Assembly (NCBI RefSeq): GCF_000518685.1
Contig: NZ_JAEB01000011.1
Span: 54,728 to 118,727 of the forward strand
Direction: 5' to 3'
DNA length: 64,000 bases
Source of the DNA: Eubacterium xylanophilum ATCC 35991
GTDB lineage: Bacteria; Bacillota; Clostridia; Lachnospirales; Lachnospiraceae
Part shown: positions 8,042 through 16,610 of the stretch, piece by piece
Layout of the letters: each line of letters opens with the position of its first letter
Position numbering within the stretch: the first letter of the stretch is position 1
The notes under the pieces: model-generated
The model's input: only the letters and a program-made list of their open reading frames with translations
Told to the model about the DNA's origin: nothing
Databases searched by the model: none
Position numbers and translations under genes: made by a program

Positions 8042-10582
8042 TTATACTTTTAACGCCTTGATTATTTCATTTCTTAGCCAACTTTTGGAGCTTTCCACCA
8101 GTTTTTTTATTATCTTATCTACTCTTTTATAGTCTATAGGTTTCTCTATATTATTTTTGATATCATCAAAACTTTCGACGACTCTGTCAGAAAGGTCAAG
8201 TTCCTTCAAAAGGCCAAGTATTCGGGTTTGTGCCCATTCTTTGCTGCCAATATAAACACTGAACTGCTTATGATATCTAATACATAAACACATGCCATGA
8301 AAAGAATCCGTAACAATGTATTCTGAATTTATAAAATGGCTAAACCACTCTTCTAACTTTACGTCAGGCAAAACATTTTTCCAATCAGAATATTCATTAT
8401 GTCTTCCATATCTTGTAACAATCTTGTTCGGAAGTGATGTGTAGTTTGTCAGCTCCTCCAAGATTAATCTAACTTCTGGATTCATATTGTCCAATATGTA
8501 AGCATAATTATATTTTGACGCCGGCTTCTCCTTAGTTATAATTCTATCAAACGCATCTTGAGGCGCTAAAAACACTGGGTCAACCACCAATTTAACATCA
8601 TCAATATTCATTATGTCTGTTGCTATTCTATGACCACTTTTCTCTCTTACTCCAAGTGCTTGGAATGTCGACAACGCCGCTCTCTGTCTGTGTGTCTCGC
8701 ACTTCCAATCATCAAGATTTTCAATTCCCCATGCAATAGAATATCCGATTTTGGGTTTGTCTTTATCCACCCATTCAAGCAATGTTAAATGATTGGTCTT
8801 GTCTATTATTTGAGGGTGAAAATATATCCCGCTTCCAACAACGAAACAATCGACCTGATCGTTCAACCTTTGTAATTCACAATCATTGTGAGTTGTAGGA
8901 TTTAAGGAATATAAAGGATATGGACATTTATTAAACAAGAGAGGTTTTCTGCGCGTCCACCATTGCGATTCCGTGCTCCAGTTTACCATCAATACATCAT
9001 ATCCCCAAGATTTCAGCAAGGCATAAAGTGCATAATATGTTATTTCATCTCCGTAATTACTCCAATGATATCCGCCTACTATAGCAACATCATAGTGGTT
9101 TGCAATCACTTTATTTACAATTTCTTTAAAGCTCTTATTCCCCACTTTATATAAATCTCTAAAATATTCCCTATCTCCGTCTGAAACTGGAAACATCCTA
9201 GTTGAATTCATGCCTATTGCATATCCCTCTGCAGATTTAATTTCCAATTCATTTGAATTTTCTTCAATCAGAGCTTTTCCTTTTTTTGTATTTATGGAGA
9301 TAATGCTTTTAGCTCGATTGGGCTCATTCAGCGACGACCATCCATCCCCAAGAGATAAATCTCCCACTCTCGAATGTGAGCGGTATCCACACTGATAGCA
9401 GCTTGGTCTAAGAGCCCAATTTTTCAAAAATGCATGCATATACTCTTTTCCAATTTTTTTATATTCTCCATTATTATTTTTCACTAATATATAATCCACG
9501 CTTGCTCTCCAACCATCAGATTTATCACGAAATCTAACAGTTTCAACCTCGCTTAAATTCTCGTAATCACTAATGCAGTCTCGCAACATTCTGTTAGATA
9601 ACACGCCGTGACAAAACAAATCTATTGTTATTAATTTCTCCCTCTGTTCTCCCTTTATTGAACGATCTAAGGCGGCAACTTGGCACGGAGTTCCACAAAA
9701 AAGAACCTCTCGTCCTGAAGCAAGATAATCCTTTATCTTCTTGTACACACCACTTGCATCGCTTTGCGTATACTTCGAGCGACACAAAGGCTCAAGCTGC
9801 TCAGTTTTCTCAATACCTATGTGTAACAAGTTAAAATCTTGATCAAATTCAGCGCCATAAACAATACCACCTCTATCAAGAACCTGTGTTGCAATGAGCG
9901 GGAAAATGCCACCCGAACTTCCAATTCTCTCGTATTTTTCCGGCGCAATTGCATAAATCAATTCATTATCTGATTTTTTTATAGCTTGCAACCCCCTATT
10001 ATTCTTGGGATTTTGGAGGCATACTTTTTCACACCGACCACAATGTAGGCATTTGTCTTTTATTATTCTAGGATACTTAAATCCATATTCATCTTCATAA
10101 ATCTCTATTGCATCATGCTGACACTCGTCAACACATGCCATACACCCCGTACACACGTCACGATTACAGATTTCTCCACTTTCATCAATAAGTTTTGTCT
10201 TCTGTTTTTCTTCGATACTCCACACGTTATAATAATTTTCTTGCATTTCTGGATACGCTGGAATTGATGCTTGATAAACAATCTTTTTTTCATCAATGCC
10301 CAAGCTAATTAAATACGGAATTATTGTTTCCCATGCTAGGGCCGGCGATTCTACCGCAACTAAAATACAGTCATAATCTAGTTTTTCAAGCTGTTCTTTC
10401 CCACAAAAGGGATATTGCTTTTTATCACCCGATTCAATCAAATTAGTATCAGTCCAACCAATTATATTACAATAATTTGTAGCAATATTCTGATAATAGA
10501 AGTCTCGTCCCATTACTCCGATTCCATAAAGAACAATGCTACTCCCCTTTTTTATTGCTTGAAACGGAAATAAAAATGTCAT
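8042..10582 (-). CDS. Rossmann-ferredoxin-FrhB-polysaccharide pyruvyl transferase fusion
   Basis: This protein of about 846 residues joins parts that usually sit on separate genes. About 1-110 is a Rossmann-like module (SIVLYGIGVMGRDFYY). About 139-192 is a two-cluster ferredoxin domain with CTGCMACVDEC and CLHCGRCEKVC. About 205-480 is an F420-hydrogenase/dehydrogenase beta-subunit (FrhB) domain with FCGTPCQVAAL and a late CYQCGYR. About 500-790 is a polysaccharide pyruvyl transferase domain (VGGYHWSNYGDEITYYAL, ending near VTDSFHGMCLCIRYHK). The second ATG (10582) is chosen because AGGAGG is 7 nt upstream. It probably adds pyruvate ketals to glycan; the redox part's role is unknown. Confidence 0.85.
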   Translation of the reverse strand: MTFLFPFQAIKKGSSIVLYGIGVMGRDFYYQNIATNYCNIIGWTDTNLIESGDKKQYPFCGKEQLEKLDYDCILVAVESPALAWETIIPYLISLGIDEKKIVYQASIPAYPEMQENYYNVWSIEEKQKTKLIDESGEICNRDVCTGCMACVDECQHDAIEIYEDEYGFKYPRIIKDKCLHCGRCEKVCLQNPKNNRGLQAIKKSDNELIYAIAPEKYERIGSSGGIFPLIATQVLDRGGIVYGAEFDQDFNLLHIGIEKTEQLEPLCRSKYTQSDASGVYKKIKDYLASGREVLFCGTPCQVAALDRSIKGEQREKLITIDLFCHGVLSNRMLRDCISDYENLSEVETVRFRDKSDGWRASVDYILVKNNNGEYKKIGKEYMHAFLKNWALRPSCYQCGYRSHSRVGDLSLGDGWSSLNEPNRAKSIISINTKKGKALIEENSNELEIKSAEGYAIGMNSTRMFPVSDGDREYFRDLYKVGNKSFKEIVNKVIANHYDVAIVGGYHWSNYGDEITYYALYALLKSWGYDVLMVNWSTESQWWTRRKPLLFNKCPYPLYSLNPTTHNDCELQRLNDQVDCFVVGSGIYFHPQIIDKTNHLTLLEWVDKDKPKIGYSIAWGIENLDDWKCETHRQRAALSTFQALGVREKSGHRIATDIMNIDDVKLVVDPVFLAPQDAFDRIITKEKPASKYNYAYILDNMNPEVRLILEELTNYTSLPNKIVTRYGRHNEYSDWKNVLPDVKLEEWFSHFINSEYIVTDSFHGMCLCIRYHKQFSVYIGSKEWAQTRILGLLKELDLSDRVVESFDDIKNNIEKPIDYKRVDKIIKKLVESSKSWLRNEIIKALKV

Positions 10583-10600
10583 AATCATCCCTCCTGAACA

Positions 10601-10828
10601 TCAAAACCTTATCTCCAACGATCTTATCATTTCTTCCTTAGAAATAACTCCTGTTTTTACATAATTATCAATGCCAGGATAATTAATATGTTCCATCAGA
10701 ATTACTTTGTCCGAAAACTCATACAGTCTAAATAAATCTGCAAGCTCTTCAGATATTATTCCCTGGCTATCTATAACAACTTTGTTATTTTCATCTATTA
10801 TACTACTAAACTTTTCTTCCATCGTCAT
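10601..10828 (-). CDS. Small conserved-looking hypothetical protein
   Basis: This 75-residue acidic protein has no match I recognise and no membrane segment. GAGGAG is well spaced before its ATG. It sits tightly between the DUF115-like gene and the pyruvyl transferase fusion (18 nt to the latter's start), so it belongs to the glycan operon. The sequence alternates short helical and strand-like stretches (VVIDSQGIISEELADLFRLY, then VILMEHINYPGIDNY). A partner or regulatory subunit for a neighbour is a guess. Confidence 0.6.
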   Translation of the reverse strand: MTMEEKFSSIIDENNKVVIDSQGIISEELADLFRLYEFSDKVILMEHINYPGIDNYVKTGVISKEEMIRSLEIRF

Positions 10829-10881
10829 TGATTTACTCCTCGTTATTATCCTGTGACTCGATTAAACAATGATTCAAATAA

Positions 10882-12255
10882 TCAGGATCCAATGATTGAA
10901 TCAAAATCCACCCTCTCAAAGGCTTCAATCATCCCACCTCTTGTTGCATTATAAATTCTGAAACCATTTTCTCTAGAGTATTTGTCAACTTCATTAAAAA
11001 ACTCAACAATACTTTGGACGTCATGGTTCTGCTTGTTCAATTTCTCTAATTCAGCATCACTATAATAGTCTTTTACCATATGATTTTGGTCTTTCTCATA
11101 ATTGTAATCACACCCTATCATAATAATCTCCGAAGCTCCCAAATATCGTGCAAATTGCATACAAAAATCGTAAGTAACAGTCTTATATCCGCCGTAAGTC
11201 ATTTGTTCTAAATCCGTAGAAAAATCAAGCTTATACCCTCGTGGCTGTTTTCTTCCTCCTCTATACAAATGAAAATATTCAAATCTGTCATCATAATCAA
11301 TGTCAAAACTATGATACAAATCGGCAACCAGCAATCTACCAATATTATTTTTATAGATTTCCTCCAAACTGTTTTTTATCAGCAAATAATCAGTCAACCC
11401 AACATAATCAGGTCTCCAATCTGTCATGGAGTACAATTTATGCACCTTATTAGATGAAATACATATTTCATGATTATCATGCAATTTGTTAAGATCACTA
11501 ATGTCTAAGGATGAACCAAGACCAACAATCCAGATTCGCTTACCCTTATGGATATCTTTATATTTTCTCATATTAGGGCAAGAAAGCTTTGGCTCAAGCC
11601 TATCAACATCATATATATCTATTATTTTCTCCCAGGAATTACAGTTTACTAGTCTAACGCACTCATCTGTTATTTTTGTATCGTTAATAATTATACAGTC
11701 AAAATCTTCTTTTTCAATCTTTGTGGAATTCACAACTGGAACGCCAATGCACGAAAACTCTTCTAACTCACAATGTGTACATATCACTTTATTTACATTA
11801 AATTTTCCCGAGTTCAAAAAAATATCGGATAGCAAATACGGTATGTACTCATTGTACCCAATGATACCTATATTGGAATATTTTGACAAATCATATGCCT
11901 CTAATGATCTTCCATAGGAAACATGTTCTGCTTTTTTGTTGTAATAAAACCAAGGATATACCCTATATAACTCCCGAATATCTCCCGTGTATGAAAAGTA
12001 TCTAGTAATACCTGCATCATCCAATTGGCGCTCTATCTCAGATGCTCTGTTATAGGCAGCAACTACAACAATAAATTCTTCCAAATTGTATTTAAGCAAT
12101 TCATCAAAACTTATTATTTTCTTCCCCCGGTGTGTTCCGCCATACTTGAAATTATCACAAAAACACTCAACATTCGCCCAGCCAATCCACTCAAGTATAT
12201 AATCACTCGCTAGACCTACGCCAAAAACTATAAACTTTATAAGAATCACCTCCAA
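10882..12255 (-). CDS. DUF115/MptE-like protein with two Rossmann-like modules
   Basis: The protein of about 457 residues has a Rossmann-like module (IVFGVGLASDYILEWIG) and a second similar stretch near residue 127 (NIGIIGYNEYIPYLLSDIFL). A C-terminal DUF115/MptE-like domain starts near residue 237 (GKRIWIVGLGSSLDISDL), with YVGLTDYLLIKN and IIMIGCDYNYEKDQNH. The DUF115 fold occurs in the motility-accessory (Maf) glycosyltransferases and in pterin pyrophosphokinases; here a glycan role fits the neighbours. The start is uncertain: TTG 12255 is the longest, GTG 12249 and ATA 12240 are in frame, and a perfect GGAGGTGA lies just before the ATA. It overlaps the upstream stop. Confidence 0.75.
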   Translation of the reverse strand: MEVILIKFIVFGVGLASDYILEWIGWANVECFCDNFKYGGTHRGKKIISFDELLKYNLEEFIVVVAAYNRASEIERQLDDAGITRYFSYTGDIRELYRVYPWFYYNKKAEHVSYGRSLEAYDLSKYSNIGIIGYNEYIPYLLSDIFLNSGKFNVNKVICTHCELEEFSCIGVPVVNSTKIEKEDFDCIIINDTKITDECVRLVNCNSWEKIIDIYDVDRLEPKLSCPNMRKYKDIHKGKRIWIVGLGSSLDISDLNKLHDNHEICISSNKVHKLYSMTDWRPDYVGLTDYLLIKNSLEEIYKNNIGRLLVADLYHSFDIDYDDRFEYFHLYRGGRKQPRGYKLDFSTDLEQMTYGGYKTVTYDFCMQFARYLGASEIIMIGCDYNYEKDQNHMVKDYYSDAELEKLNKQNHDVQSIVEFFNEVDKYSRENGFRIYNATRGGMIEAFERVDFDSIIGS

Positions 12256-13514
12256 AAAATCCTTTTTTTATCTATTCTCCCTTCAAGGCTTTCTAAAACT
12301 TCCTTTGTATTATATGAGTTTAAGCCTAGAATTATGCCGATATCTTTATTATTTATTATTCGTTCATTAATTTGTATTACATCATGACACATAAAACTTT
12401 CCTTTTCTTTACTGGAATCAGATACAATAAAACCCTCGTATTTAATTCCCATTTGACCTAAGTACTCGGAGTATTTGCTCGCAACTGCACCGCATCCATA
12501 TATGTATAAAATGTCATAATTTCCCGAAAACTTTTTAAGCTTTTTTTTGACCTGTTTTACATCCTTCGGCTCCCGGAGTTTTTTCTCAACCTTTTCAGGA
12601 GGTAAATTGCTTAGTTTTTTCAAATAACCCACCCTTAGATCCGTTAGATTTGGCCACTCCTCATAATACTTTTCAAATATTTGTCTATTATAAATATTTT
12701 CAATCCTCATACTCATGAAATTATCTTTTGAAAATATTCCGGACTTCACTCCCAAGTCCCGTATTACCGATTCCTTTTCTGTATATACTGGAGGTAATTT
12801 TCTAACTGTCGCTGGCCAACATTCAGCCCATATATAAAATGTATCATTTCTCCAGATGTTAGTTTTTCGAATACTTGATGCAGACATATCATAAGACTCA
12901 AAGGGTATATGAACTGCCCTAAAATTATCCAACTTCACTATTTGTTCAAACACAAGACCAAAATGAGAGTGATACTTACACTTGTTTTTAAGATATTTTT
13001 CCCTCAACATCTCCAAGTCTTCATCATTTACAAAAGACTCCACTCTAATAACAGATGCCATATATGCCGTTATATGCCATCCCAAGTCATGAAACAACTC
13101 GTTACAGTCATTGTAAACCTTATCGCAAATTTCGTAGTTATGTCTGTAATTTAGAACAATATAATCGAATCCTTCTGTCATTCTTTTCTCTAATTTTTGT
13201 GCCCCACCCTCCTTCAAATGAATGTAATCCGGACAGATCCACATGTATTCATATGCTTTTTTATTCTTTATATCTAGAAAAGCGCGAAAAACTTTTTCAT
13301 TGGACTGTACCTCAGAATTAATTCTTATATATTCCATATTATTATACTTTTCTTTAAATTGATTAAAAAGCTCCAGTGTTTTGTCATCTTCACTTGAATC
13401 ATAGACAAACACATCCCAACTAAACTTTTCAAATACGCCCAATGAGCGCAGAAACAATTCTTTTATCATTTCACTACTATTATATGTCGGTATAATTACT
13501 GCAAGTCTTTTCAA
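12246..13514 (-). CDS. GT2 glycosyltransferase with C-terminal Rossmann module
   Basis: This 422-residue protein opens with the GT-A/GT2 nucleotide-sugar motif LAVIIPTYNSSEMIKELF. The acidic motif is replaced by an atypical ICPDYIHL. From about residue 335 a Rossmann-like module begins (DILYIYGCGAVASKYSEYLG) and ends in VSDSSKEKE. It is a paralogue of the protein at 14752-15990, with the same domain order. The start is TTG with AAGGAG upstream. The stop codon lies inside the ribosome site of the next gene, so translation is coupled. Sugar specificity cannot be read. Confidence 0.8.
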   Translation of the reverse strand: MKRLAVIIPTYNSSEMIKELFLRSLGVFEKFSWDVFVYDSSEDDKTLELFNQFKEKYNNMEYIRINSEVQSNEKVFRAFLDIKNKKAYEYMWICPDYIHLKEGGAQKLEKRMTEGFDYIVLNYRHNYEICDKVYNDCNELFHDLGWHITAYMASVIRVESFVNDEDLEMLREKYLKNKCKYHSHFGLVFEQIVKLDNFRAVHIPFESYDMSASSIRKTNIWRNDTFYIWAECWPATVRKLPPVYTEKESVIRDLGVKSGIFSKDNFMSMRIENIYNRQIFEKYYEEWPNLTDLRVGYLKKLSNLPPEKVEKKLREPKDVKQVKKKLKKFSGNYDILYIYGCGAVASKYSEYLGQMGIKYEGFIVSDSSKEKESFMCHDVIQINERIINNKDIGIILGLNSYNTKEVLESLEGRIDKKRIFWR

Positions 13515-13518
13515 ATTT

Positions 13519-14745
13519 TCACAACTCCTTTATTATTTCAATTACTTGATTAACTAACACTTCATTATCATCACAATACTGGAGTTCCCTGCAGTTATGT
13601 CTCTGATTAATTGAAGAAACACTCCACTCGTCTTTTAATTCATATTTATTGTTAATTATAATTATATTAGAATCAACCAAAGCAAGCAAATCGCAAATCC
13701 CACTTCTGAGGGAAATCACGCATTTACACGACCTCCCCACTTGGGCCAGTTCGGATAAGCTCCCCGAAAATCTCGCTGTTCCCCCTACTTCCTTTTCCGA
13801 AGAATCTTTGACATTAGTTAATACCTCTAAACCAATGTCTTTCAACTCCCAAACTAATCTATCCCAAAACTCCCCAGGCAACATCTCTTCAGTTTGAGCA
13901 TAAGGTGCAATAATAGCTACATTTTCATATCCTTGTATAGTAGGTATTCCCGGTCTTGACATTTCCGACTCTCCGGGAATTCCAAGCACAATATGTTTGT
14001 ATTTTTCTACCATATTACCTTCTATTGAATTATAATGTGATTTATCTAGTTGGTCAAAAACATCCTTGTGAAAATACCCGTAAAGATAATTCTCTCGCTC
14101 CCATACTTTACGGGTCACGGAATATTTTTCTAAACAACTAACTGCCTGGTTAGATATTATCACATCGTCAATTCCGTCAAACATTTTCACTAATTCCTCG
14201 TGAAATTTCTTAGCTATGACGCATATTTTCTTATTATTGCTCTTTTTATAAGCATTGAGAAGTGAGCATACATAGAGGGTGTCGCCTATGGAACACGGGC
14301 AACACACATACTTAAAATCCTTTTTTAATTCTATATCACAAACCCGTAATATATACTTTCCATCATCCTCCACTTCACCAGCCAAATATGTGGTATTATC
14401 CCAATCCGCATACTGAATAATAGCCTCATCGTACACGACATTTGCTCTATATTCCTCATCAATCACATTATTCAATATACTCGCAGCATTTTCCTTATTT
14501 ACAGCGAGAATCACAAAATCTTCTTTCTCTACATCCTTCCACTCTATAATTGGATACCCCATAAATTCATTTTGATCGGGATTTTTTTCCGTCACACAAC
14601 AGGCATCAACTCTAATATCATATCTTTCAAAAAACATAATTAAACAGGATGCAACTCCACCCGCACCATATATAATGGTTTTTCTTGCTGTATTTTCTTT
14701 TGTTTTTATGTCTTCAATTAGACTAAAAATGTTATCCTTTTCCAT
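13519..14745 (-). CDS. GT-B-type glycosyltransferase-like protein with N-terminal Rossmann module
   Basis: The 408-residue protein has a Rossmann-like module at about 20-120 (KTIIYGAGGVASCLIMFFER). Its C-terminal part resembles heptosyltransferase-type GT-B enzymes, with YVCCPCSIGDTLYVCSLLNA, AIIAPYAQTEEMLPGEFW and VISLRSGICDLLA. The neighbouring paralogue at 6663-7892 has the same plan, so the pair arose by duplication. It lies 6 nt after the GT2 gene and is followed directly by the next GT2, giving an alternating GT2/GT-B arrangement. The product is probably part of a surface oligosaccharide; specificity is unknown. Confidence 0.72.
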   Translation of the reverse strand: MEKDNIFSLIEDIKTKENTARKTIIYGAGGVASCLIMFFERYDIRVDACCVTEKNPDQNEFMGYPIIEWKDVEKEDFVILAVNKENAASILNNVIDEEYRANVVYDEAIIQYADWDNTTYLAGEVEDDGKYILRVCDIELKKDFKYVCCPCSIGDTLYVCSLLNAYKKSNNKKICVIAKKFHEELVKMFDGIDDVIISNQAVSCLEKYSVTRKVWERENYLYGYFHKDVFDQLDKSHYNSIEGNMVEKYKHIVLGIPGESEMSRPGIPTIQGYENVAIIAPYAQTEEMLPGEFWDRLVWELKDIGLEVLTNVKDSSEKEVGGTARFSGSLSELAQVGRSCKCVISLRSGICDLLALVDSNIIIINNKYELKDEWSVSSINQRHNCRELQYCDDNEVLVNQVIEIIKEL

Positions 14746-14751
14746 AAAACC

Positions 14752-15990
14752 TCACTTATAAACATTATATATAATCATATTTCTTCCGCCCGAACACTTA
14801 TTGATATGTTGTAAAACAGCATCATAACTAGAACTTTGAACTGCAACTAATATCAGCAGGCCCTCCTCATCCAAGCACTTCCGAGCCTCCATCACTTTTT
14901 TCCCTGCCAGATTTTCTGGATTTCCTTCTTTATCCGACACGATAAATCCATCAAAATCCAGTGAAAAATCTCCGATTAACTCCGCAGTTTCCGCGGCATG
15001 TCGCCCAGCTCCATAAATATATATCCTTTTATTTTCTGATTTGCATTTATTTGCCTTGTCTATCAAATCACCAAAACAGGTTGTCTTCAATTCTTCAAAG
15101 CCAAGCGTAGCTAAATCGTAAAGCTCTTCCAAGGAAACAGGCGACATTAATTCAAGTCCTTTTTTGTATTTATTATATATGTCAGTATTGTAAAATCCAT
15201 CTCTTCTGAGACGTGCCAAGTTGCACTTTGACAAAAAGAACTGATCCTGCTTCTTATACAAATCAAACTTTTCTCCATAGCAACTTGGAATCTTATCTAT
15301 GACACTAACCCAGCTTTCCGCGCATATTCGCACAGTTTCAGGGTACCAACTGTACTTTTCATTCCTTAAAATATCTATAAATCTATCCCGGGATATTTCA
15401 ATTAGCCCCATCCTCGGATTATGCAGCTGCGAGAGTCTCTCAAAATATAGCCCAACGTGGGAATAGCTTATGGAATCTGGAGTCAGATACTTTTCCTCCA
15501 TCATTTTCCAATCAATACCCCAGAGAAATGTTCCGCGCTTCACAATGCAATTTCCAATTGAATTTAACCGCCAAATGTGTCCTTCACACAGTTCCTCCGC
15601 AGTAGCTATTTCGCTAATTCTATCTATGGATGCCTGACTATTAACAACTATAAAATCGTAATTATTCTCTAATGCCTCAGAAATTTTCAAGTATGATTCT
15701 TCGTCAAAATAAGTATGATCGTGTATAATCCACACATAGTCAAAATCGCTATTTTCCATCTGCTTATATATCTCAAAAAACTTGATATTCGATTCCATAC
15801 CAAGTTCCATGCATTCTAAATTGACACTATATGTATCTTTTAAATTCTCTATTTCTTCTGTGACTTCTCCTGAATAATACAAGAAAAATTCCGTGTCTGC
15901 CATATTAATTATGTTTTTTTCTCTTTCAAGAATTTTCTCAACTACAGATATTCTTTTTTCGTATGTCGGTATGCAAACAGCAATCTTCAC
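14752..15990 (-). CDS. GT2 glycosyltransferase with C-terminal Rossmann module
   Basis: The 412-residue protein begins KIAVCIPTYEKRISVVEKIL (GT-A nucleotide-binding strand) and has VWIIHDHTYFDEESYLK as its central acidic region. From about residue 318 a Rossmann-like module starts (RIYIYGAGRHAAETAELIG) and includes GFIVSDKEGNPE. The start is GTG at 15990, overlapping the SIS gene stop by 4 nt (GTGA). It has the same build as the protein at 12246-13514. It is a predicted sugar transferase at the cytoplasmic membrane face, though no membrane segment is visible. Confidence 0.8.
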   Translation of the reverse strand: MKIAVCIPTYEKRISVVEKILEREKNIINMADTEFFLYYSGEVTEEIENLKDTYSVNLECMELGMESNIKFFEIYKQMENSDFDYVWIIHDHTYFDEESYLKISEALENNYDFIVVNSQASIDRISEIATAEELCEGHIWRLNSIGNCIVKRGTFLWGIDWKMMEEKYLTPDSISYSHVGLYFERLSQLHNPRMGLIEISRDRFIDILRNEKYSWYPETVRICAESWVSVIDKIPSCYGEKFDLYKKQDQFFLSKCNLARLRRDGFYNTDIYNKYKKGLELMSPVSLEELYDLATLGFEELKTTCFGDLIDKANKCKSENKRIYIYGAGRHAAETAELIGDFSLDFDGFIVSDKEGNPENLAGKKVMEARKCLDEEGLLILVAVQSSSYDAVLQHINKCSGGRNMIIYNVYK

Positions 15991-16610
15991 GGGCTTTCCT
16001 CCGTTCCACCTACAGCGTAATATTTCTTAGATTCTTTTAGAATCTTGCCTATATTTCCTCCTGGATGATTTCTCTTAAAATCTTCAAGTTTTATATTCAT
16101 TTTTGCCGCTATCTGCATGGCAAATCCCTGTAATACAATTAGATTTATAGTTGTGGAATTGTTAGGCATGATATTCCACATATCTCCCTCGTGAACCAGA
16201 TTGAGAATTATGGATTTTTCTATCTCTCGATTGAGGGTGCTATCTTCTTCAAATGACAACAGCCATTTGTTAATCTTCCTGTCATCTAGCAAGTGAGATA
16301 AGTAGATAGACTCTTCTGTTTCTCCGGATTTACTGAGGATTACCACCATATCTCCATCTTTCACAACTCCCATGTCGCCGTGAACAGCAGAGTTGGTATT
16401 CAAGTAGTATGCATCAAGCCCTATTGACTGCATGGACCCGACAAATTTCTCGCACACCGGAACATTTTTCCCGAGTCCTGAAACTATTATCTTATTTCCT
16501 TTTTTTATTGTTTCAACACCTTCATCAAGCCATTTCTCAAAAACTTCCATATCCATCGAGTGGATGGAATGCTCGAATTCCTTTAATTGTTTTTCAAAAT
16601 ATGTTATCAT
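15987..16610 (-). CDS. SIS-domain sugar-phosphate isomerase (KdsD/GutQ-like, no CBS domains)
   Basis: The 207-residue protein is one SIS domain: IIVSGLGKNVPVCEKFVGSM, the loop SAVHGDMGVVKDGDMVVILS, the phosphosugar motif SKSGETEES, and C-terminal HPGGNIGK, which is characteristic of the KdsD/KpsF/GutQ group. The two CBS domains found in full-length KdsD are missing. Members interconvert keto- and aldo-pentose or hexulose phosphates. ATG 16610 is chosen because GGAGG lies 7 nt upstream and ATGA overlaps the previous stop. With the fused kinase/nucleotidyltransferase it could supply an activated sugar. Confidence 0.85.
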   Translation of the reverse strand: MITYFEKQLKEFEHSIHSMDMEVFEKWLDEGVETIKKGNKIIVSGLGKNVPVCEKFVGSMQSIGLDAYYLNTNSAVHGDMGVVKDGDMVVILSKSGETEESIYLSHLLDDRKINKWLLSFEEDSTLNREIEKSIILNLVHEGDMWNIMPNNSTTINLIVLQGFAMQIAAKMNIKLEDFKRNHPGGNIGKILKESKKYYAVGGTEESP

